From: Gammaproteobacteria bacterium LSUCC0112
GTDB taxonomy: Bacteria > Pseudomonadota > Gammaproteobacteria > Pseudomonadales > Pseudohongiellaceae
NCBI GenBank assembly: GCA_004535785.1
Contig: SPIB01000001.1
Location: 43,033 to 107,032, forward strand
Reading direction: 5' to 3'
DNA length: 64,000 bases
In this document: positions 27,298 to 36,805 of the stretch, in pieces
Numbering within the stretch: position 1 is the stretch's first letter
How the letters are laid out: each line of letters begins with the position of its first letter
The notes under the pieces: model-generated
Told to the model about the DNA's origin: nothing
Database searches by the model: none
What the model saw: only the letters and a program-made list of their open reading frames with translations
Made by a program: the position numbers and the translations under genes

Positions 27298-30200
27298 CTG
27301 AACGGCGCCCGGCGATGCGATCGGTGATCCAGCCGCGCAAGGTATAGGCACCTACATACACCACCGGAATAAAAACCAGTGTAATCAGTGTTGAGGCCAG
27401 CAAACCACCAATCACTACGCGACCCAACGATGCCTGCATTTCGGCGCCGGCACCAATGCCCAAGGCCATGGGCATCAGGCCTAGCACGGTGGTCAGTGTG
27501 GTCATCAGGATAGGACGCATGCGTAACTTGCCGGCTTTGATGACGGCAGGCACCAGATCCATACCTTCCTCGCGGCGCATCATGTTGATGTAGTCCACCA
27601 GCAAAATGGCATTGTTAACCACAATACCAATCAGCATGATCAACCCCATAAAACTCTGCATGTTGAGTGTGGTGCCGGTGGCCAGCAACATGGGCACCAC
27701 ACCCACAATCGCCAGCGGCACTGAAAACATCACAATCAGCGGGTCAAGGTAGCGCTCAAACTGCGCGGCCATGACCATGTAAATCAATACCAGCGCCATC
27801 ACAATGGCCATCACAAAATCACGCTGTGCCTTTTGCTGCTCTTCGTATTGCCCGCCGTACACAAGTGAAAAACCGTCAGGCAGTGGCATCAATGCCAGAT
27901 CTGCACGAATACGATCAACCGCATCACCGAGAGCAACACCACTTTGCAGATTGGCATTAATAAACGTGACGCGTTGCCCGTCGATACGACGAATATCCGT
28001 GGGGCCGCGGTCATAACTGCTGGTGACCAGCGACGACAAAGGCACCACCTGGCCGTTTGAGGCGCGGATGGAAATATTGTCGATGTCCTGCACGTTGAGG
28101 CGATCTTCCTGACGCAGACGCACCACAATATCAATTTCCTCACCACGATCGCGGAACACCCCGGCACGTGATCCACCAATACTGGCCTGCACGGCGCGGC
28201 TGACATCGGTGACGCTGATGCCAAGACTGGCCATACGCTCGCGATCAAAACGGATATTCTGCTCGGGACGCCCTTCGAGGCGACTCAAGTTGACGTCGGC
28301 GATGCCGGGGATTAACTCAACCCGCTGCTGCACGGCTTGTGCCACTTGCACCGCCTGATCCAGATCGTAACCACGCAGCTCGATCTGTACCGCATCGTCG
28401 CCGCCGCTGGACCCCATCATGCGGTTCATAAACCCCATGCCGGACTGCGCACGCACTTGCACGCGCATGCCAGGAATCGCCTGTTGCACACGCGCGCGCA
28501 AGAAATCTGCCAATGCGTCGGCATTCATGCTGCGCTCACCTTGAGGCACCAGTTGTATTTCTATTTCTGCGCTGCCATTTGACACATCACGCAGGTAATG
28601 CAAAACATCCTGAGGCGGCAGAATTGATTGCACCACGGTATCCATTTCCATCAGGTAGGAGTGCAGGATGGCAATATTGGTGCCCTGATCCATGCTCATA
28701 CGAATACGGATGCTGTCGGCCTGCGCCTGAGGGCTCAATTCGTAGGACAGGTAGCGCGTGCCAAACAGCGCGGCGCCGAGCAGCGCAACAGTGCCCGCCA
28801 CCACAATAATCGGGTGACGCAGCGACCAGCTCAGTGCGCGTTCATACCTGTTTTCCATGGCTTGCAACACACGCTCGTTGCTACCGACGGGACCTGTGCG
28901 TTCGGCGATTGGCACAACCGTCAAAAACCGGCTGGCCAACATGGGCACCAAGGTCAGTGCTACAAACAGGGAACAGATCAGTGAGAAGGCTACCACCAAT
29001 GCCAATTCCTGATACATGGCACCGGTGGTGGTTTGCATAAACAGCACCGGCAAAAATATCACCAGCGTGGTCAGTGTCGAGGCCACCACTGCGCCGGTCA
29101 CCTGTTGTGTACCTTTGGCAGCAGCTTCCATTTTGGAGGCACCGCCTTGCCTCAAGCGCACAATGTTTTCAATCACCACAATGGCGTTGTCGACAATCAT
29201 GCCCACGCCTAGCGCTAGTCCACCAAAACTCATCTGATTGAGAGTCAGGCCGCCAAAATACAACAGGCCAAACGTGGAAATGATGGCAATCGGAATCGCT
29301 ACCGAGATCACCATGGTGATGGACCCATTGCGGAAAAACGCCAGCAACACAATCACTGTCAACATGCCACCCCACAGCGCGGAGTTACGCACACTGTCGA
29401 TGGACTGCTGGATAAACTGACGTTGATCCTGAATCACAATCATATTGATGTCAGAACGTTCGGCTGAAATACGTTCGGCCTCGCGGCGAATCTCCTGTGC
29501 CACGGCCACCGTGTTGGCACCGGACTGTTTGCGGATGCCCAGTCTCAGCATGGGGGTTTCATTGATTTCCACAAAGCGACCAATGTCGCGCCTGTCCAGC
29601 GATACTTCCGCCAGATCCGCCACACGAATCGGCACACCGTTGACAGTGCGGATCACCGTGTCGCGCACTTCCTGAACGTTGTCGTATTCACCACGCGAGC
29701 GCACATACAAATCACTGAGTCCGCGCTGCACGTTGCCGCCGGGCAATGTGGTGTTCTCGCGCCCGATCGCCGCACTGATGTCGTTCATGGTCAACCCGCT
29801 AGCCAACAGTCGGTCACGGCTGACTTCCACACGAATTTCGCGGTTGATGCCACCCCAGATATCAATGGCACCTACGCCGGGGATCTGTTCAAAGCGGCGC
29901 GCCAGATCGCGCTCCAAAATACGGGTCAGTTCCATCATGTCGAGCGTGGACTGCGCACCAATCACCACAATCGGTTGGTCATCCGGATTAAACCGGTTGA
30001 TGCGCGGCGCATCAGCCTCATCGGGTATGGAACGGCGCACACGATCCAGGGCTTCACGCACATCATTGCTGATCACGTCTATATTCACGCCCTGCGCAAA
30101 GCGCAATGACACCGAGGCGTTGCCTTCGCGCGAAAACGAGGTCATGCGTTCAACATCAGGCACAACTGACAGCGCGTTCTCCAGTGGCTCGGTGATCAGC

Positions 30201-30382
30201 AACTCGATTTCTTCCGGGCCGACATTGGGATAACTGACCTGCACTGACAACTCAGGCATTTCAATGGCAGGCAGCAGATCAACCGGCAAAAAGCGGAAAG
30301 ACAAGGTACCCAGTGTGATAATGATCAGGAACACCATCGTGGTGGCAACGGGGCGTCTGATCGATGTGGTGGTTAATGCCAT
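27266..30382 (-). CDS. RND efflux transporter, HAE1-like inner-membrane subunit
   Basis: 1038 residues, full RND length with 12 expected helices and two large periplasmic loops. It starts with the family's RRPVATTMVFLIIITLG. Helix 4 reads GMIVDNAIVVIENI, with D-N where AcrB has D-D; this variant occurs in many HAE1 relatives. It exports drugs or other hydrophobic compounds by proton antiport, with the adaptor encoded 33 bp upstream. No outer-membrane TolC-type gene is adjacent, so a shared channel encoded elsewhere is inferred. Confidence 0.93.
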   Translation of the reverse strand: MALTTTSIRRPVATTMVFLIIITLGTLSFRFLPVDLLPAIEMPELSVQVSYPNVGPEEIELLITEPLENALSVVPDVERMTSFSREGNASVSLRFAQGVNIDVISNDVREALDRVRRSIPDEADAPRINRFNPDDQPIVVIGAQSTLDMMELTRILERDLARRFEQIPGVGAIDIWGGINREIRVEVSRDRLLASGLTMNDISAAIGRENTTLPGGNVQRGLSDLYVRSRGEYDNVQEVRDTVIRTVNGVPIRVADLAEVSLDRRDIGRFVEINETPMLRLGIRKQSGANTVAVAQEIRREAERISAERSDINMIVIQDQRQFIQQSIDSVRNSALWGGMLTVIVLLAFFRNGSITMVISVAIPIAIISTFGLLYFGGLTLNQMSFGGLALGVGMIVDNAIVVIENIVRLRQGGASKMEAAAKGTQQVTGAVVASTLTTLVIFLPVLFMQTTTGAMYQELALVVAFSLICSLFVALTLVPMLASRFLTVVPIAERTGPVGSNERVLQAMENRYERALSWSLRHPIIVVAGTVALLGAALFGTRYLSYELSPQAQADSIRIRMSMDQGTNIAILHSYLMEMDTVVQSILPPQDVLHYLRDVSNGSAEIEIQLVPQGERSMNADALADFLRARVQQAIPGMRVQVRAQSGMGFMNRMMGSSGGDDAVQIELRGYDLDQAVQVAQAVQQRVELIPGIADVNLSRLEGRPEQNIRFDRERMASLGISVTDVSRAVQASIGGSRAGVFRDRGEEIDIVVRLRQEDRLNVQDIDNISIRASNGQVVPLSSLVTSSYDRGPTDIRRIDGQRVTFINANLQSGVALGDAVDRIRADLALMPLPDGFSLVYGGQYEEQQKAQRDFVMAIVMALVLIYMVMAAQFERYLDPLIVMFSVPLAIVGVVPMLLATGTTLNMQSFMGLIMLIGIVVNNAILLVDYINMMRREEGMDLVPAVIKAGKLRMRPILMTTLTTVLGLMPMALGIGAGAEMQASLGRVVIGGLLASTLITLVFIPVVYVGAYTLRGWITDRIAGRRSANFAHRHPQS

Positions 30383-30415
30383 GGTGCTGATTCTCGTTTA
30401 ATTGCAGCTGACAAC

Positions 30416-31849
30416 TCAGCTTTCTGCAACAGGTTTTTGTTGCTCACGTGCACGATCGATAATTTCAAACAGATCCCGACTCTGCATTCGCTGCATGTCC
30501 ATCATGCGTTGCCACTCCATCAGACGCGCGCGCGCTGCAGCAATATTGCCCACCAGCAGGTTCTGCCCGACTGTAACGACCCAATCGCCTTCATTGATGC
30601 CACTCACGCCAGTCGCCATACGACCGCTGGCAATGATCGAAATCGGTACAAATCTGACCGGCAGCTCTGGCGTTAATGCCGGCGCGCCGTCCACTTCTTC
30701 CAGTGGCCGGTACTCGTTGCCGGGGGGCGGTTGCATCACAAACACGCCTTCAACACCGGTGCGCGGATGGCGGTAAATGGCGCTGTTGGGGATCAACACC
30801 GCTTCTTCGGACTGGCCGTACAGCACGTCGACGGTCACAAACATACCGGGACGCATAATGTTGTCGACGTTGGCGACGTCGATATAGGCCTGTGTGCGCA
30901 GCGTTGTGCTGTCCAGAAACGGCGAAATGCGGGCGATCTGACCGGTTATCTGCAGATCTGGCCAGCTCTCGGAATACAGATTGACCGGCATGCCTTGCCG
31001 GATATAACTCAGGTTGCGTTCGGTGAGCAGAATCTCGACTTGCATCTGCGACAGGTCACCAATCAGGTACAGCTGCGAATTGGGGCCGGCAATCTGTCCG
31101 CGTTCGGCATTGCGCAAGCCAATAGTGCCGCTGGTCGGCGCACGCACGATGGTGCGATCCAGTTCCATCTGCCTCTCTTGCAGCTGCGACTCGGACTGAC
31201 GCAGTTGCGCCTGACGCAGATCGAGATCGGCCTGGGCCACAGCAACCTGCGCACGAATGGTTTCCAGTGCGGATTCCGTTTCCAGCTGTCGGGCACGCAG
31301 CTCTTCCACACGTCGCAGCTGGTTGCTGAGCATCTGGAAATTGGCTTCTGTCTGACGGTTTTGCGCGCGCGTGATTTCCAGCGCGGATTCCGCCTGTTGG
31401 AGACGCTCACGGTATTCGGTGTCGCGGATTTTTACCAGCGGATCGCCGGCATTTACAAACTGCCCGTTGTCCGCGTAGACCTCAACAATTGGGCCGCTGA
31501 CTTCAGGATAGATCACTGTCTGGTTACGAGCGGTGACCTGGCCGGTCAGGCGCTCTTCCAGTGGCAATCCGCCCAACTGTGCTGCGACCACTTCGACTGC
31601 CGGAATCACCGCCTGTCCGCCGCCAGGACCACCAAACCCGCGACCACCAAAGCCACCCGGGCCGCCAAAACCACCCGGGCCACCGCGCATGCCACCTTGC
31701 TGGCCGCTGGGTGCTGCCGTCGGTTGCGCAGACGCTGGTGCTTCAGTTTCTGAGCTACAGGCCGTCACAAAAATGACAGCCGCCAGCGCATAAAATCGTG
31801 CGGTACGGCTGAGCATTATTGAGGGCTTGCGGGTTAACAACTTGATCAT
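30416..31849 (-). CDS. RND efflux periplasmic adaptor lipoprotein
   Basis: 477 residues. The lipobox is VTAC, around residues 28-31 (from a start at 31849; a later start at 31816 is possible). The membrane-fusion plan is present: a biotinyl-lipoyl-like hairpin (RNQTVIYPEVSGPIVEVYADNG), a long coiled coil (about residues 140-240) and a beta-barrel end. Between the lipid anchor and the lipoyl strand lies a glycine-rich linker (about residues 50-80, repeats of GGPGGFGG) coded by an imperfect tandem repeat at about 31620-31690. It links the RND pump to an outer-membrane channel. Confidence 0.92.
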   Translation of the reverse strand: MIKLLTRKPSIMLSRTARFYALAAVIFVTACSSETEAPASAQPTAAPSGQQGGMRGGPGGFGGPGGFGGRGFGGPGGGQAVIPAVEVVAAQLGGLPLEERLTGQVTARNQTVIYPEVSGPIVEVYADNGQFVNAGDPLVKIRDTEYRERLQQAESALEITRAQNRQTEANFQMLSNQLRRVEELRARQLETESALETIRAQVAVAQADLDLRQAQLRQSESQLQERQMELDRTIVRAPTSGTIGLRNAERGQIAGPNSQLYLIGDLSQMQVEILLTERNLSYIRQGMPVNLYSESWPDLQITGQIARISPFLDSTTLRTQAYIDVANVDNIMRPGMFVTVDVLYGQSEEAVLIPNSAIYRHPRTGVEGVFVMQPPPGNEYRPLEEVDGAPALTPELPVRFVPISIIASGRMATGVSGINEGDWVVTVGQNLLVGNIAAARARLMEWQRMMDMQRMQSRDLFEIIDRAREQQKPVAES

Positions 31850-31871
31850 ATCTGCAGTCTCGTGACATCGG

Positions 31872-31886
31872 GTATATACGCTATAC
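31872..31886 (-). promoter_or_regulatory. Candidate operator upstream of RND operon
   Basis: The inverted repeat GTATA-TACGC-TATAC lies 22 bp upstream of the adaptor ATG. On the minus strand TTGACG sits upstream, so the repeat would cover the -10 region. TetR-type repressors of RND pumps often bind such sites, but the arms are short. Confidence 0.35.
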
Positions 31887-32113
31887 GTAAATACTACGCG
31901 AATCCGTCAATGCAATCGTGTCAAAACCCTGAAATTGCAGTGCTTTCATCGCGCAAATCTGCACATTCATGGAAAGTTGTGACAAGACGTTTCAGCACCC
32001 GTACAAATGACACGTTTTTGACATATTTCATTTACTTGGCTTCAGGGTTCATGTGGTTTACCTTAGCGCCGCAGCGATGCTGTTTTTTTCTTCAAAATGC
32101 TTGGGATTTGATT

Positions 32114-33061
32114 ATGAGTGGTTGGGACAATGCATTTACCGGACAACCTGGCACAGGTGCGGTCAATTCACACAGTTTTGGTGGTGCGGTCAGTTTTTTC
32201 AGAACCCCGTTTGGACGCGATCTGACGGGGATTGATGTGGCGGTGATGGGTATTCCGTTGGACATTGCCGTGACCAACCGCTCAGGTGCCCGATTGGGCC
32301 CACGCGCGATTCGCAACGCCTCCATGTCACTGGCGTGGGAACGTCCCTGGCCCTGGAAAACAGACCCCCTCCAGGCACTGAAAGTGTTGGACTACGGCGA
32401 CTGCGAAAACACCATGGGCGGTGGTCTGACCAGTGTGAAACATATTGAACAGGGTATCTCTGATATTCTGAATGCCGGCAGTGCTGCGTTGTTGCTGGGC
32501 GGCGATCATTTTGTCACCTACCCCAGCCTGTGTGCTCACTTCAAAAAACACGGGCCGATCAGCCTGATTCACTTTGACGCGCACACCGACACCTGGCCCA
32601 GTTCCGGTGAAGGCATTAACCACGGCACCATGTTTTACAAAGCCGCCAAAGAAGGCATTGTGTTGCCGGAGCGCTCAATCCAGATTGGCATTCGCACCAC
32701 CAATGATGACACGCTGGGGTATGACATCGCCTCTGCCATAGATGTGCATGAAAACAGCCTTTCGTCGACCATCCAGCGTATCAAGGATCGTGTTGGTGAC
32801 TCGCCCGCGTACATTACCTTTGATATTGACTGTCTGGATCCTGCGTTTGCACCCGGCACAGGCACCCCGGTACCCGGTGGACTATCGTCATTTCAGGCAC
32901 TCAGCATCATTCGTGGGCTGGTAGGTATAAACCTGATTGGCATGGACGTCGTAGAAGTAGCGCCAGCGTATGACCATGCTGAGTTGACGGCGCTGGCTGG
33001 TGCACAAATCGCTATTGAATTATTGGCGCTGTATGCCGAGTGTCGCGCAGCAAGGGCCTGA
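32114..33061 (+). CDS. speB: Agmatinase (ureohydrolase family)
   Basis: 315 residues from ATG 32114; the in-frame extension upstream to 31862 lacks homology-like content and is rejected. It hydrolyses agmatine to putrescine and urea with two Mn ions. The metal-binding motifs are GGDH, HFDAHTDTW and DIDCLDPAFAPGTG. The next gene encodes arginine decarboxylase, which makes agmatine, so agmatinase is favoured over guanidinobutyrase or proclavaminate-type relatives. The 264-bp gap upstream (31850-32113) contains TTGACA at 32018-32023 with no good -10 at 16-18 bp, and no recognisable riboswitch. Confidence 0.88.
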   Translation: MSGWDNAFTGQPGTGAVNSHSFGGAVSFFRTPFGRDLTGIDVAVMGIPLDIAVTNRSGARLGPRAIRNASMSLAWERPWPWKTDPLQALKVLDYGDCENTMGGGLTSVKHIEQGISDILNAGSAALLLGGDHFVTYPSLCAHFKKHGPISLIHFDAHTDTWPSSGEGINHGTMFYKAAKEGIVLPERSIQIGIRTTNDDTLGYDIASAIDVHENSLSSTIQRIKDRVGDSPAYITFDIDCLDPAFAPGTGTPVPGGLSSFQALSIIRGLVGINLIGMDVVEVAPAYDHAELTALAGAQIAIELLALYAECRAARA

Positions 33062-33069
33062 CTGTATCC

Positions 33070-33130
33070 GGGCTATAAGGTGGGGTCGGAGAGATCAAAA
33101 AATGATCTCTCCGACCCCACCTTATAGCCC
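33070..33130. repeat. Perfect 28-bp inverted repeat with A5 loop (REP-like)
   Basis: The arms are 33070-33097 and 33103-33130 with five A bases between. They carry the core GGGGTCGGAG (33082-33091) and its complement. As RNA it forms a very stable hairpin between the agmatinase stop (33061) and the speA start (33150). No U-tract follows, so it is not a classical terminator. The same core recurs at 47.2 kb, which marks it as a dispersed repetitive palindrome of REP type rather than an operon-specific attenuator. It could still modulate speA mRNA. Confidence 0.85.
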
Positions 33131-33149
33131 ACCTTAAAAAGGAAAACTG

Positions 33150-35102
33150 ATGACAGATTTAACCGCAAAAAATGATAGCCAATGGACAGTTGCAGACGCG
33201 CAGGAACTGTATGCACTGGACACCTGGGGTGATGGCTTTTTCAGCATTAACGAGAAGGGCCATGTCAGTGTTCGCCCCATCGAGGGCGCCGACATCAGTG
33301 TCGATCTGATGGATGTCATTGAAGAGGCTGTGCAGGAAGGCTCAACGCTGCCGCTGCTGCTGCGCTTTCAAGACATCATCAGCTCACGCGTCAAAAAACT
33401 GAACCGCAAATTCCGTGACGCCATTGAAGCTGCTGACTATCAGGGCAGGTATCGCAGCATTTTCCCGATTAAAGTGAATCAGCTGCATGAAGTGGTGGCA
33501 GAAGTCCTGGATGCCGGCAAAGAATTCGACATCGGATTGGAGTGTGGCTCCAAAGCAGAACTGATGGCGGCACTGCCGCTGGTAGGTGTCGACACACTGC
33601 TGTTGTGCAACGGTGTAAAGGACCACGTGATGCTGACCATGATGCTGAACGGGCAACAGATGGGTCAGCAGGTGATTCCGATTATTGAAAAATATTCTGA
33701 GTTTGATCAGTTGATGATTTTGGGAGAGCAGCGCCAGCAGGCACCACGTCTGGGCGTACGCGTAAAATTAAATACACGTGGCGCCGGACGCTGGTTTGAA
33801 TCAGGTGGCTCACGCTCAAAATTCGGCCTCACCATTCCTGAACTGGTGCGACTGGTCAGCGAACTTGAAAAGAAGCAGATGCAAAGTTCGCTGGAACTGC
33901 TGCATTTCCATCTCGGCAGCCAGATTTCTGACATTCAGGTGCTGCGTGCTGCAGTTAAAGAAATTACACACGTCTACGCCGAGCTGATAAAGCGCGGTGT
34001 TCCGGTGAAATTTCTCGATGTCGGCGGCGGCCTCGGTGTTAACTATGGCGGTGACTACGACAATCCGGAATCGTCCATCAACTACGGACTGCGCGAATAC
34101 GCCAACGTGGTGGTGTACGCGGTACAAGAAATTTGTGATGAACGTGGCGTGCCTTGCCCGACCTTGCTGTCAGAAAGCGGCCGGGCACTGACGGCCCATC
34201 ACTCCATGCTGGTGGTCCCGGTACTGGGTGTGCATCGCCCCGACAGCCCGCCGGTGAATGACTTGCCGCCGGATTCGCCCTCCGTCGTGACCCGGATGGA
34301 AACCTCGTTTGAAGAAGCCTGCGCCACGGAAGTAACTGGCATTTTGCTGGAGTGTTATCACGATGCTCAGGAAGCGCGTCAGGAAGCGGAACAAATGGCG
34401 CGTCTGGGTTACCTGACGCTGGATCAGATGGCGCACACTGAAAGCATGTATTGGAGCACCTGCCGCGAAGTCTTGCGTAAACTGACCGCCGCGGAATTGA
34501 TGCCGCCCCCCAACGAACAGCTGGAACTGGAAGAACAACTCACCGATTTATACCTGTGTGACTTCTCGGTATTCCACTCCATCATCGACCATTGGGCCAT
34601 TGAACAGGTGTTCCCGGTACTGCCGCTGCACAAACACGATCAGCGCCCGGAGCGCCGTGCCCAGGTAGTGGATCTGACTTGTGACTCCGACGGCAAAATC
34701 GATCAGTACGTGGTCGGCAGTGGCAACACCAATTGGTTACCGTTACACAAACATCAACACGGCGAACCTTACTACATCGGCATTTTTCTGGTGGGCGCGT
34801 ATCAGGAAATTCTGGGTGACGCACACAACCTGCTGGGGCGTGTTGATGAAGTCCACGTGTACGCACGAGATGATGAAACCGGCAATTTCTGGATAGAAGA
34901 AACCTTGAAGGGTATCAGCACCAAAGAGATGTTGAATCAGGTGCAGTACTTCCCAAATGATCTGGACCGTCGCATGACCGAACTGGTGCGCAAACAGATC
35001 AATGCCGGCGTGATCAAACCCGCGGAAGGCACACGCATTCTGAATAATTACACCAAACGACTTGAGGAAAGCACCTACTGCACAACCGAGGTTGTACGCT
35101 GA
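33150..35102 (+). CDS. speA: Biosynthetic arginine decarboxylase
   Basis: 650 residues, close to the E. coli enzyme (658). It converts arginine to agmatine with PLP. The PLP lysine region reads FPIKVNQ, followed by the alanine-racemase-like barrel with GLECGSKAEL and HFHLGSQISD. The C-terminal part has the regular SpeA features (SVFHSIIDHWAIEQVFPVLPLHK). ATG follows AAGGAA. The upstream neighbour is agmatinase, so the pair makes putrescine from arginine. A perfect inverted repeat lies 19 bp before its start. Confidence 0.95.
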   Translation: MTDLTAKNDSQWTVADAQELYALDTWGDGFFSINEKGHVSVRPIEGADISVDLMDVIEEAVQEGSTLPLLLRFQDIISSRVKKLNRKFRDAIEAADYQGRYRSIFPIKVNQLHEVVAEVLDAGKEFDIGLECGSKAELMAALPLVGVDTLLLCNGVKDHVMLTMMLNGQQMGQQVIPIIEKYSEFDQLMILGEQRQQAPRLGVRVKLNTRGAGRWFESGGSRSKFGLTIPELVRLVSELEKKQMQSSLELLHFHLGSQISDIQVLRAAVKEITHVYAELIKRGVPVKFLDVGGGLGVNYGGDYDNPESSINYGLREYANVVVYAVQEICDERGVPCPTLLSESGRALTAHHSMLVVPVLGVHRPDSPPVNDLPPDSPSVVTRMETSFEEACATEVTGILLECYHDAQEARQEAEQMARLGYLTLDQMAHTESMYWSTCREVLRKLTAAELMPPPNEQLELEEQLTDLYLCDFSVFHSIIDHWAIEQVFPVLPLHKHDQRPERRAQVVDLTCDSDGKIDQYVVGSGNTNWLPLHKHQHGEPYYIGIFLVGAYQEILGDAHNLLGRVDEVHVYARDDETGNFWIEETLKGISTKEMLNQVQYFPNDLDRRMTELVRKQINAGVIKPAEGTRILNNYTKRLEESTYCTTEVVR

Positions 35103-35143
35103 CTCAGTTAACCAGACAATCACCAGACAGGAGTTAAACCGTT

Positions 35144-35524
35144 ATGTTCAGTCACATCATGCTCGGTGCCAACGACATCGAAAAATCAAAAGCGTTTTAC
35201 GATGCTGTGCTTGGCGCACTGGGCTGCCCACCCGGTTTTATCGATGATAAAGGCCGTTGTTTTTATCGCACCAAAACCGGCATTTTTGCACTGAGCAAAC
35301 CGATCGATGGTGAGCCGGCTTGCCATGGCAATGGCAGCACCATCGGTTTTGCCGCGGACAGCCCGGAAGCTGCTGACGCCTGGCATGCGGCCGGCATCGC
35401 CAACGGCGGTGTGACCTGTGAAGATCCACCCGGCGTACGTGCCGGTGCACATGGCAAGTTGTATCTGGCGTATCTGCGCGACCCCTCAGGCAACAAAATT
35501 TGCGCCCTGCACAGACTGCCATGA
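35144..35524 (+). CDS. VOC-family protein (glyoxalase/bleomycin-resistance fold)
   Basis: 126 residues. Motifs at the start (MFSHIMLGANDIEKSKAFYDAVLGALG) and the end (YLAYLRDPSGNKICALH) are typical of a small VOC metalloenzyme-like protein. The substrate is unknown; many relatives are annotated as glyoxalases without proof. An AGGAG element precedes ATG 35144. It follows speA by about 40 bp and could be in the same transcript. Confidence 0.8.
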   Translation: MFSHIMLGANDIEKSKAFYDAVLGALGCPPGFIDDKGRCFYRTKTGIFALSKPIDGEPACHGNGSTIGFAADSPEAADAWHAAGIANGGVTCEDPPGVRAGAHGKLYLAYLRDPSGNKICALHRLP

Positions 35525-35533
35525 TTTAACAAC

Positions 35534-36805
35534 GTGGCCATCATATGCGCGAGTGCGGTCGAGGCCGTCAGATCCATCAAGTCAGGCGACCGGATCTGGT
35601 GCCAATCCATGGCCGCCACACCCTACCGCCTGTTGGAGGCACTCGCGCAACACGCACAGCAACTCAGCGACGTACACTTATTGCAGCTGCATCTGGAGCA
35701 GGCAGAGTCGGTGTGCGCCCCTGCGCTGGACGGCCACTTGCGCAATCGCTGTTTTTTTGTGGGTGCCAGCACCCGCGAGCTGGTGAACAGCGGTCGGGCA
35801 GATTATGTGCCTGCCTTTCTGTCGGACATTCCACGGCTGTTTCGCAGTGGCGATCAAGCCATTGATGTGGCGCTGATCCAAGTATCACCACCGGATCGCC
35901 ATGGCAATTGCTCGCTGGGCATCTCCGTCGAAGCCAGCATGGCCGCGTGTGAAATGGCCTCCACCATCATTGCCCAGATCAATCCACAGATGCCGCGCAC
36001 CCACGGCGATGCCTCGATTCCACTGAGCAAAATTCATGTTGCGGTGACGCTGGACAGCCCGGTGGTCACACACGATCCCAAACCTTTTTCAGATACCCAC
36101 AAACGCATCGGCGAACACATAGCCGGGCTGATCAGACACGGCGATTGCCTGCAAATGGGCATTGGTGCTATTCCTGATGCTGCGCTCGCAGCATTGCACG
36201 GCCACCGGCACCTCGGGATTCACACGGAAATGTTTTCTAACGGGGTCCTGCCACTGCTGCAGTCGGGTGTCATCGACAACAGTCGCAAGGTCATTCAACC
36301 CGGCAAAACCGTGACCAGTTTTGCCATGGGCTCCCGAGCGTTTTATGATTTTCTGGACGACAACACCGAGGTGTTGTTTCTGGACGTCGCGTACGTGAAT
36401 TCGCCAGCGGTGATTCGTAAAAACCCGCAGACCGTGTCGATTAACAGCGCCATTCAAATTGACCTTGGCGGCCAGGTCAGCTCGGACTCCATCGGCAATC
36501 GCATCTATTCTGGTTTTGGGGGACAGGTGGATTTTGTCACCGGCTCACAATTATCGGCGGGCGGTCGTTCCATCATTGCCTTGCCAGCGACCGCAAAAGA
36601 CGGCAGCGAATCACGCATCACCGCGCAGTTGTCACCCGGCGCCGGTGTCGTCACCTCGCGGGCACAGGTGGATTATGTCGTGACTGAGTTTGGCGTGGCC
36701 CGATTACGTGGCACCAGTCTGCGTGAACGGGCGCAGTTATTAATAGGTATTGCACACCCGGATTTCAGAGCGCAGTTGCAAAAGCAAAGTCATGATGGAC
36801 GATGA
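35534..36805 (+). CDS. Acetyl-CoA hydrolase/CoA-transferase family protein
   Basis: 423 residues from GTG 35534. It matches the class I CoA-transferase/acetyl-CoA hydrolase family (4-hydroxybutyrate or acetate CoA-transferase-like): GIGAIPDAALAAL, HTEMFSNGVLPLLQ, IYSGFGGQVDFVTG and GAGVVTSRAQVDYVVTEFGVARLRG. It moves CoA between short acids. The VOC gene ends only 9 bp upstream. A link to polyamine breakdown (GABA, succinate) is tempting because the two preceding enzymes make putrescine, but it is not shown. Confidence 0.85.
   Translation: MAIICASAVEAVRSIKSGDRIWCQSMAATPYRLLEALAQHAQQLSDVHLLQLHLEQAESVCAPALDGHLRNRCFFVGASTRELVNSGRADYVPAFLSDIPRLFRSGDQAIDVALIQVSPPDRHGNCSLGISVEASMAACEMASTIIAQINPQMPRTHGDASIPLSKIHVAVTLDSPVVTHDPKPFSDTHKRIGEHIAGLIRHGDCLQMGIGAIPDAALAALHGHRHLGIHTEMFSNGVLPLLQSGVIDNSRKVIQPGKTVTSFAMGSRAFYDFLDDNTEVLFLDVAYVNSPAVIRKNPQTVSINSAIQIDLGGQVSSDSIGNRIYSGFGGQVDFVTGSQLSAGGRSIIALPATAKDGSESRITAQLSPGAGVVTSRAQVDYVVTEFGVARLRGTSLRERAQLLIGIAHPDFRAQLQKQSHDGR

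Noticed and set aside
30731-31753. Long plus-strand ORF (340 codons) opposite the RND adaptor
   Set aside because: It lies entirely antisense to a clear adaptor gene and its product has no recognisable domain; His/Gln-rich content is typical of a shadow frame.
32018-32046. Promoter with TTGACA upstream of agmatinase
   Set aside because: The -35 is perfect but no acceptable -10 lies at 16-18 bp, so it is not called.
31862-32113. 84-residue N-terminal extension of agmatinase
   Set aside because: The extension has no homology-like features and contains probable regulatory DNA; the ATG at 32114 gives the normal family length.
31862-32113. Guanidine or other riboswitch before agmatinase
   Set aside because: No paired ACGR-loop hairpins or other known aptamer features were seen.
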